From: Porticoccus sp.
GTDB taxonomy: Bacteria > Pseudomonadota > Gammaproteobacteria > Pseudomonadales > Porticoccaceae
Assembly (NCBI GenBank): GCA_002733125.1
Contig: NVUM01000007.1
Location: 1-64,000, forward strand
Direction of reading: 5' to 3'
DNA: 64,000 nt
Part shown: positions 58,421 to 64,000 of the stretch, in pieces
Layout of the letters: each line of letters starts with the position of its first letter
Numbering within the stretch: position 1 is the first letter of the stretch
Notes under the pieces: model-generated
Database searches by the model: none
Seen by the model: only the letters and a program-made list of their open reading frames with translations
Told to the model about the DNA's origin: nothing
Made by a program: the position numbers and the translations under genes

Positions 58421-59056
58421 ATGTCGCTGGAAGATAGCCGTCGTGAATACCAGTATGGACGCTTGCGCAGGGAGTCACTTAAGGCGTCTCCCTTTGAGCA
58501 ATTCAACCTGTGGATGGAGCAGGCCATCCACTCGGATTTATCCGATCCTACGGCGATGTGTCTCGCGACGGTCAACGCCGAGGGTAAACCCTGGCAACGC
58601 ACCGTATTGTTAAAGGGCATGGATGAGAGAGGATTGATGTTCTATACCAACCTGGGTAGTCGCAAAGCCAGAGAGATGTCAGGCAACCCGAATGTCAGCC
58701 TCATTTTTCCCTGGATGCGGATGGATCGGCAGGTGATTGTGGGCGGGCAGGTGGAAAGACTCACGAAAACCGAAGTTCTTAGCTATTTCCTCAAGCGCCC
58801 ACGGGGGAGTCAGCTGGCAGCCTGGGCCTCGCAGCAGAGCAGCCGGCTCAGCTCCCGGCAGGCACTGGAAACCCAATTTATACAAATGAAAGAGAAGTTT
58901 GCTGCCGGCGAGATACCGGTGCCGGATTTTTGGGGCGGGTACCGGGTGGTGCCCAGCGAATTTGAATTCTGGCAGGGTGGAGAAAACCGTCTGCATGACC
59001 GTTTTCAATACCTGAGATCCGAGAATGGTTGGACAATTTTGAGGTTGGCACCATGA
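58421..59056 (+). CDS. pdxH: Pyridoxamine/pyridoxine 5'-phosphate oxidase
   Basis: 211 residues, FMN-dependent oxidase that makes pyridoxal 5'-phosphate. Family blocks: PTAMCLATVNAEGKPWQRTVLLKGMDERGLMFYTNLGSRKAREM, VSLIFPWMRMDRQVIVGGQVERL, SQLAAWASQQSS and the C-terminal EFWQGGENRLHDRFQYLR...GWTILRLAP. Length agrees with E. coli PdxH (218). Ribosome site GAGGAGAG. Divergent from the TonB receptor and convergent with rho. Its product serves SerC of this window, among many enzymes. Confidence 0.96.
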   Translation: MSLEDSRREYQYGRLRRESLKASPFEQFNLWMEQAIHSDLSDPTAMCLATVNAEGKPWQRTVLLKGMDERGLMFYTNLGSRKAREMSGNPNVSLIFPWMRMDRQVIVGGQVERLTKTEVLSYFLKRPRGSQLAAWASQQSSRLSSRQALETQFIQMKEKFAAGEIPVPDFWGGYRVVPSEFEFWQGGENRLHDRFQYLRSENGWTILRLAP

Positions 59057-59085
59057 CTGATTCCGTGCCGGGACAGTTCCCACAG

Positions 59086-59113
59086 AAAAAACCTGGCATT
59101 AGCCAGGTTTTTT
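59086..59113. terminator. Bidirectional intrinsic terminator between pdxH and rho
   Basis: AAAAAACCTGGC (59086-59097) pairs with GCCAGGTTTTTT (59102-59113) around ATTA; A and T runs at both ends serve the two converging genes. Confidence 0.88.
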
Positions 59114-59127
59114 TATGCCGCTTGGGA

Positions 59128-60387
59128 CTATTTGCGTTTCATGGACAGGAAAAACTCATCATTGGTTTTGGAGTCTTTCAGTTTATCGATGAGAAATTCA
59201 GTGGCATCCGAGTCTTCCATGCTGTGGAGGAGTTTGCGCAAAATCCACACCCGTTGCAGTTCCTCTTCACCCATTAACAAATCTTCGCGACGGGTGCCGG
59301 AGCGGCGGATATTGATAGCGGGATAGATACGCTTCTCTGCCATTTTCCGATCCAGGTGCAGCTCCATGTTGCCGGTGCCCTTGAATTCCTCATAAATGAC
59401 TTCGTCCATCTTGGAGCCGGTTTCTACCAGCGCTGTGGCGATAATGGTAAGACTGCCACCCTGCTCGATATTTCTGGCAGCACCAAAAAAGCGCTTGGGT
59501 CGTTCCAGGGCGTGAGCATCCACACCCCCGGTCAGCACTTTGCCCGACGAAGGCTGGACGGTGTTGTAAGCCCGGGCCAGCCGGGTTACCGAGTCGAGTA
59601 GAATGACCACATCTTTTTTGTGTTCCACCAGTCGCTTGGCTTTTTCGATAACCATTTCAGCGACCTGTACGTGTCGTGAGGGCGGTTCATCAAAGGTGGA
59701 GGCAATCACTTCACCGCGCACAGAGCGCTGCATTTCAGTCACTTCTTCCGGACGTTCATCGATCAGCAACACCATGATGTAACACTCTGGGTTGTTGCGG
59801 ATGATGGACTGGGCGGTGTGCTGCATGAGAATGGTTTTACCGGCTTTTGGCGGAGCTACGATAAGACCGCGCTGGCCTTTGCCAATGGGTGAAACCAGGT
59901 CGATAATTCGGGGGGTCAGGTCTTCGGTAGAGCCATTGCCTGCTTCCAGTACCAGTCGCTCATCGGGAAACAGTGGTGTGAGGTTTTCAAACAGAATTTT
60001 GTTGCGGGCATTTTCCGGCTTGTCAAAATTGATTTCGTCGAGCTTGAGCATGGCAAAGTAGCGCTCGCCCTCTTTGGGCGGCCGAATTTTGCCGGAAATG
60101 CTGTCCCCGGTTCGCAGGTTGAACCGGCGGATCTGGCTGGGGGATACATAAATATCATCCGGGCCCGCCAGGTAGGAACTGTCGGCGGATCTTAAAAAAC
60201 CAAAGCCGTCGGGGAGGATTTCAAGGACGCCGTCTCCGTAGATGTCCTCGCCACTTTTGGCATGCCGTTTGAGAATACTGAAGATGACATCCTGCTTGCG
60301 TGAGCGGGCCAGATTGTCCAGGCCGATTTCCTCGGCAAGTTTCAGTAGTTCATCGATGGGTTTAGTCTTGAGCTCGGTCAGATTCAT
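59128..60387 (-). CDS. rho: Transcription termination factor Rho
   Basis: 419 residues from ATG at 60387 ([23 protein letters not shown]), exactly the E. coli length; an ATG four codons upstream (60399) is possible, and neither has a clear ribosome site. The RNA-binding cold-shock-like domain ([36 protein letters not shown]), Walker A APPKAGKT, Walker [17 protein letters not shown], the Q-loop and the R-loop near [20 protein letters not shown] are complete. A leader of about 130 bases precedes it, in keeping with the autoregulation known for rho. Confidence 0.96.
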   Translation of the reverse strand: MNLTELKTKPIDELLKLAEEIGLDNLARSRKQDVIFSILKRHAKSGEDIYGDGVLEILPDGFGFLRSADSSYLAGPDDIYVSPSQIRRFNLRTGDSISGKIRPPKEGERYFAMLKLDEINFDKPENARNKILFENLTPLFPDERLVLEAGNGSTEDLTPRIIDLVSPIGKGQRGLIVAPPKAGKTILMQHTAQSIIRNNPECYIMVLLIDERPEEVTEMQRSVRGEVIASTFDEPPSRHVQVAEMVIEKAKRLVEHKKDVVILLDSVTRLARAYNTVQPSSGKVLTGGVDAHALERPKRFFGAARNIEQGGSLTIIATALVETGSKMDEVIYEEFKGTGNMELHLDRKMAEKRIYPAINIRRSGTRREDLLMGEEELQRVWILRKLLHSMEDSDATEFLIDKLKDSKTNDEFFLSMKRK

Positions 60388-60527
60388 AAATACAGACATA
60401 GTAATAATTGTTGTTAGGATTTGAGGCAGGCTGACAACCGGCCGAAAATTATCTTTGGTGTCCTGGAAGGGCTAAATGGGGTTTTTTGGTAAGGTCTCTC
60501 GCCTGGGAGTTCGGCGGGAACAGTCGC

Positions 60528-60556
60528 AGTATAGGGGGGCCTACTCTAAAGCGCAA
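60528..60556 (-). promoter_or_regulatory. Candidate rho promoter
   Basis: On the minus strand TTGCGC (60556-60551), 17 bases, TATACT (60533-60528). It predicts a start near 60521 and a 130-base rho leader. Confidence 0.45.
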
Positions 60557-60560
60557 CAAT

Positions 60561-60592
60561 CTGAGTGGCTGCGCAAAAGGCACGCCACTCAG
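60561..60592. promoter_or_regulatory. Stem-loop between trxA and rho
   Basis: CTGAGTGGC (60561-60569) pairs with GCCACTCAG (60584-60592); the stem can be extended by four pairs with one bulged A. No T run follows on either strand. It could protect the trxA message end or act with Rho-dependent termination. Confidence 0.5.
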
Positions 60593-60604
60593 TATGGTGA
60601 TTGA

Positions 60605-60931
60605 TCAGAGACCGGCTTCAATGAACTCAACCAGCTGGGTTTTGGACAGAGCCCCGACCTTGGTGGCTTCAATGTTGCTGTCCTTGAACAGGATCAAGGT
60701 CGGGATACCGCGAACATTGAATTTTGCCGGTGTCTCGGGGTTTGAATCCACATCCACCTTGCAAATCTTGACCTTGCCAGCATATTCGTTTGCCAATTCA
60801 TCCAGAATAGGTGCAATCATCTTGCAGGGGCCGCACCATGCAGCCCAGAAATCAACGAGTACCGGCAAGTCTGATCCAAGCACTTCGCTTGCGAAACTGG
60901 CATCGGTTACGTGAACGATGTTGTCGCTCAT
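60605..60931 (-). CDS. trxA: Thioredoxin 1
   Basis: 108 residues, the size of E. coli Trx1 (109). The redox site is [13 protein letters not shown], with the buried Asp (VDFWAAWC) and cis-Pro loop GIPTLILFK in place. A general cytoplasmic disulfide reductant. Ribosome site TGGAG before the ATG at 60931. The trxA-rho order matches E. coli and Pseudomonas. It is divergent from ppx. Confidence 0.97.
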   Translation of the reverse strand: MSDNIVHVTDASFASEVLGSDLPVLVDFWAAWCGPCKMIAPILDELANEYAGKVKICKVDVDSNPETPAKFNVRGIPTLILFKDSNIEATKVGALSKTQLVEFIEAGL

Positions 60932-60985
60932 TGGGGATCTCCAGAGTAATGTGAATTAAATCGTAAGGGGGTAGAATTGTTACAA

Positions 60986-61015
60986 ATCATAACACCCGTT
61001 CCGGGCAGGTAACAA
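60986..61015 (-). promoter_or_regulatory. Candidate trxA promoter
   Basis: On the minus strand TTGTTA (61015-61010), 18 bases, TATGAT (60991-60986). A small CCCG/CGGG dyad lies within the spacer. Confidence 0.45.
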
Positions 61016-61088
61016 ATCTTCCGGACGGCGATCTGATGGTGCCGACTATAGTGCCGGTAGCCTTACTAAACCACAAGGAAAACCCGCA

Positions 61089-62600
61089 TTGCAAAATTCC
61101 GTGGCAAATGGCCAGGGCAAGACGCTGGCAGCGATTGACCTCGGCTCAAACAGCTTTCACATGATTGTTGCCCGGGTGACGCAAAACGAAATGCGACCCG
61201 TGGAGCGTTTTGGCGGCCGGGTCCAGCTGGGTGCCGGCATGAAGTCAAATCGATTGGCCCCGGAGGCCATAGAGAGAGGTCTGGCCTGCCTAGCCCGTTT
61301 TCGTCAGGCCCTGGATACACTGCAGCCGGAACAGGTTCGAATCGTGGGAACCAACGCGCTGCGCGCTGCAAAAAATGCCCCGCTATTCATCAGGCAAGCG
61401 GAAGCAGTGATGGGTTATCCGGTGGAGGTGATTTCCGGTCGTGAAGAGGCCCGGCTTGTCTATCTTGGGGTGGCGCACACCCTTGCCGATGACGACAACT
61501 CCCGCCTAGTGGTGGATATCGGTGGCGGCAGTACGGAATTTATTATCGGCCAGCGCTTTGAAGCCAAATTGCGTGAAAGTCTGCATATGGGTTGTGTGAC
61601 CTACCGTGATCGATACTTCCGACAGGGGAAAATCTCGCCGAAACGTTTTGAAAAAGCCTACCGCGCTGCATATCAGGAAGTGCTGAAAATCCGTAAGGCC
61701 TATAAAAACCATGGTTGGGATAACGGGGTGGGTTCCTCGGGTACCATGACCAGTATTGAAAAGCTGATTATTGACAAGGGCTGGGCGGAGGAAGGTATCA
61801 GTGCGGCCAACCTGGGGCGTTTGAAGAAGTTGCTGTTGCAATATAAGGACATCAATTCACTGTCAGAATTATCGGGTTTGAGCGAGCGCCGGCGTGGGGT
61901 GATTGTGTCGGGTGTCGCCATCACCTGTGCCATTTTCGACGCCTTGAATATTCAGCAAATACACACTTCCAGCGGTGCCCTCAGGGAGGGGGTCATCTAT
62001 GAAATCATGGGCCGGTTCGAACACGAGGATGTCCGGGAACGCAGCGTGATGGCGCTGATGTTGCGATCGGAAGCAGATCAGCAAAATGCGGATCAGGTGG
62101 AGTCCATGGCCACCCTGTTATTCGATGCCGTGGCCGATGACTGGCAGCTGGACGAGTCTGACCGGGCGCTGCTCTGCTGGGCGGCCAGATTGCATGAAGT
62201 GGGTTTGAGTATTGCACACAGTCAGTTCCACAAGCATGGGCAATACCTTATAGAGCATTCTGATCTGGCGGGTTTCAGTAAACAGATGCAGCGGGAGCTG
62301 GCACTTCTGGTTCGCAGTCACCGGCAAAAGTTTCCGGCGGGTGAATTTGTCAGTTACGAAGCCGGGCAGCGCATCCGCTTAAAGCGTCTCTGTATTCTGA
62401 TGCGATTGGCCGCGCTGTTTAAGTATGTGACACCTGTGGAGGGAAAACCGATGTTTGCCACGAAGGTCAAGGGGTCGGAAGTCACGCTGTTCTTTGATGC
62501 CGATTGGCTGCAGCGCCACCCGCTGACCAGCGCAGCATTGGCATCGGAGCAACGGTATCTGAAGAAAATCGGTTTTCAGCTGAAGTTCAGCAGTCGCTGA
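61089..62600 (+). CDS. ppx: Exopolyphosphatase
   Basis: 503 residues, Ppx/GppA family. ASKHA-fold phosphate loops: AAIDLGSNSFHMIVARV near the N-terminus and VVDIGGGSTEFIIGQ (about 140-154); SGREEARLVYLGV and GSSGTMTSIEKL are also conserved. The C-terminal half carries the HD-like helical domain (LCWAARLHEVGLSIAHSQFHKHGQYLIEH) of long Ppx forms. It degrades polyphosphate. The start is taken as TTG at 61089, eight bases after AAGGA; GTG at 61101 is the alternative. It ends one base from the ppk stop. Confidence 0.94.
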   Translation: MQNSVANGQGKTLAAIDLGSNSFHMIVARVTQNEMRPVERFGGRVQLGAGMKSNRLAPEAIERGLACLARFRQALDTLQPEQVRIVGTNALRAAKNAPLFIRQAEAVMGYPVEVISGREEARLVYLGVAHTLADDDNSRLVVDIGGGSTEFIIGQRFEAKLRESLHMGCVTYRDRYFRQGKISPKRFEKAYRAAYQEVLKIRKAYKNHGWDNGVGSSGTMTSIEKLIIDKGWAEEGISAANLGRLKKLLLQYKDINSLSELSGLSERRRGVIVSGVAITCAIFDALNIQQIHTSSGALREGVIYEIMGRFEHEDVRERSVMALMLRSEADQQNADQVESMATLLFDAVADDWQLDESDRALLCWAARLHEVGLSIAHSQFHKHGQYLIEHSDLAGFSKQMQRELALLVRSHRQKFPAGEFVSYEAGQRIRLKRLCILMRLAALFKYVTPVEGKPMFATKVKGSEVTLFFDADWLQRHPLTSAALASEQRYLKKIGFQLKFSSR

Positions 62601-62601
62601 G

Positions 62602-64000
62602 CTAATCCGCCAGCTTCTCCAGCAATTCCTGTTGGGCGGCGTAGCGGGTGGTCCCTTGAGCGGGGTGGTTGAGCAGATATTGCCCGTCGGGCTGCAGTAC
62701 CCAGCTCTGGCAATTGTCTGTGAGATAGCTTTGCAGTTCGTTGCGTATTCTCGCCTGTAACCGGCCGCTCAGGATGGGGAAACAGATTTCTACCCGATGC
62801 ATCAGGTTGCGCTCCATTGCATCGGCGCTGGCACAGTAAATATGCGGTGAGGCGTTGAGAAAATAATACACCCGTGAGTGTTCCAGAAAGCGTCCGATGA
62901 TGGAGCGTACCTGGATATTCTCGGATACGCCGGCAATCCCCGGTCGCAGACAACACATCCCGCGAACGATCAGATCAATTTTGACCCCGGCATTGCTTGC
63001 TTCATACAGCGAGGTGATAATTTTTGATTCGGTCAGCGCATTCACCTTGATGATGATGTGGGCTTCCCTGCCCTGCCGGGCGGCTTCAGCCTCCGCTTCG
63101 ATCAGCCGCACCAGATTTTTTTTCAGTGTAAAAGGGGCGCTGAACAGGGTCTTGATGCGTTCTGCCTTGCCCATTCCCGTGAGCTGCTGGAAGATTTTAT
63201 GCACATCGCTGCACAGATCCGGGTCAGCCGTCAGCAGGCTGTAATCGGTATACAGGCGGGCGTTGCCCGAGTGATAGTTGCCTGTACCCAGATGCACATA
63301 GCGACGCAACTGGTTGTTTTCCCGGCGGACAATCAGGAGTGCCTTGGCGTGGGTTTTATAGCCAACCACGCCATAGGTGACCACGGCACCTGCCTCCTGC
63401 AGGTGGGTTGCCAATTGAAGGTTTTCCTCCTCATCAAACCGGGCTCTCAGTTCAATGACGACCGTCACCTCTTTACCGGCTCTGGCGGACTCCAGTAGTG
63501 CATCGACAATTTCAGACGAGGCGCCGGTGCGATAGAGTGTCATCTTGATCGAGAGCACGGCACTGTCCCTGGCGGCCTGGCGCAGCAGATCAATGATCGG
63601 GGTAAATGACTGAAACGGATGGTGCAGCAGGATATCCTCCTTTCGCACCCTATCCAGAATGCTGTTGTCCGACAGTCGCAATGTTCTGGGAATGGAGGGA
63701 ATCATGAGAGGAAACAGTAGATCAGGACGATTCAACATCTGCCGCAGTTGCATCATCCGCCCGAGATTCACCGGGCCATCCACCCGATAGAGCTCGTCCT
63801 CACCGAGGTTGTACTCCCGCAATAAAAAATTCACCAGCTCGGCCGGACAGTTCTGGTCCACTTCCAGCCGCACGGCGCTACCAAAACGTCGCGAGTGCAG
63901 TTCGCCGCGAAGCGCCCTGGCAATATCTTCCACTTCAGCCGCATTCAGGTCGAGGTCAGCATCGCGGGTAATGCGAAACTGGTAGCAGCCGGTCGCGCTC
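62602..64000 (-). CDS. ppk1: Polyphosphate kinase (partial, 5' end outside window)
   Basis: 466 codons of the C-terminal part; the frame runs open to base 64000, and family members are about 690-740 residues. The segments [61 protein letters not shown], the autophosphorylated His region [15 protein letters not shown] and the second active-site block [22 protein letters not shown] are present. It makes polyphosphate from ATP and opposes Ppx. The genes converge with a single base between the stop codons. Confidence 0.95.
   Translation of the reverse strand, partial: SATGCYQFRITRDADLDLNAAEVEDIARALRGELHSRRFGSAVRLEVDQNCPAELVNFLLREYNLGEDELYRVDGPVNLGRMMQLRQMLNRPDLLFPLMIPSIPRTLRLSDNSILDRVRKEDILLHHPFQSFTPIIDLLRQAARDSAVLSIKMTLYRTGASSEIVDALLESARAGKEVTVVIELRARFDEEENLQLATHLQEAGAVVTYGVVGYKTHAKALLIVRRENNQLRRYVHLGTGNYHSGNARLYTDYSLLTADPDLCSDVHKIFQQLTGMGKAERIKTLFSAPFTLKKNLVRLIEAEAEAARQGREAHIIIKVNALTESKIITSLYEASNAGVKIDLIVRGMCCLRPGIAGVSENIQVRSIIGRFLEHSRVYYFLNASPHIYCASADAMERNLMHRVEICFPILSGRLQARIRNELQSYLTDNCQSWVLQPDGQYLLNHPAQGTTRYAAQQELLEKLAD

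Overview
The window is a chromosomal, housekeeping stretch of a gammaproteobacterium. Protein sequences and gene order most resemble the Pseudomonas / Cellvibrio / marine-gamma group: atp operon-glmU-glmS, trkH-trkA-rsmB-fmt-def-tsaP-dprA-tsaC-hemF-aroE, a cox operon with heme A genes, znuA/zur/znuC/znuB next to a thrB-like gene and polA, engB-cytochrome c4-dsbA, and trxA-rho beside ppx/ppk. In Pseudomonas most of these blocks lie around oriC, so an origin-proximal location is likely, but this is inference. No phage, insertion sequence, CRISPR array, rRNA or tRNA was seen. Coding density is high; only two gaps exceed 300 bases (9710-10178 and 47309-47730), and both appear to hold small-RNA genes.

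Layout. 1-6.4 kb: F1Fo ATP synthase operon atpB(partial)-E-F-H-A-G-D-C. 6.5-9.7 kb: glmU and glmS (UDP-GlcNAc precursors), with an empty attTn7 site. 9.7-10.2 kb: candidate small RNA with a Fur-like site in its promoter. 10.2-14.5 kb: hexR-like regulator, uvrD, and a TakP-like TRAP binding lipoprotein without its membrane partners. 14.5-17.2 kb: M14 deacylase-like peptidase, rimK, rimB-like protease and a TPR protein. 17.2-28.4 kb: potassium uptake (trkH, trkA), translation initiation (rsmB, fmt, def), tsaP-like, dprA, purE, tsaC, hemF, aroE. 28.4-31.4 kb: gamma-carbonic anhydrase-like protein, yheV-like, an unknown gene and a MATE exporter. 31.5-40.4 kb: the complete caa3-type cytochrome oxidase set (coxB, coxA, ctaG, coxC, surf1, Sco-like, ctaA, ctaB, sco). 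40.4-43.5 kb: zinc uptake (znuB, znuC, zur, znuA). 43.5-47.3 kb: a thrB-like pseudokinase and polA. 47.3-47.7 kb: two tandem small RNAs. 47.7-52.4 kb: engB, cytochrome c4, dsbA, serC, serA. 52.4-58.2 kb: operon of TonB-dependent receptor, periplasmic binding protein and hybrid histidine kinase. 58.4-64 kb: pdxH, rho, trxA, ppx and partial ppk.

Most notable observations: (1) polA and engB, the locus that carries Spot 42 in enterics and ErsA in Pseudomonas, are separated here by two tandem copies of one sRNA, each with its own sigma-E/AlgU-type promoter at identical 16-nt spacing and an identical terminator; (2) an orphan promoter/Fur-like box/terminator set between glmS and hexR suggests another sRNA; (3) a homoserine-kinase-family protein has lost every canonical catalytic residue; (4) a TonB receptor, binding protein and His-Asp-His kinase form one transcription unit and may be an outer-membrane-to-cytoplasm sensing pathway; (5) rimK sits beside a protease and an M14 zinc enzyme that could reverse glutamylation; (6) a 10-bp hairpin buries the purE Shine-Dalgarno. 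All readings are by eye, with no database search.
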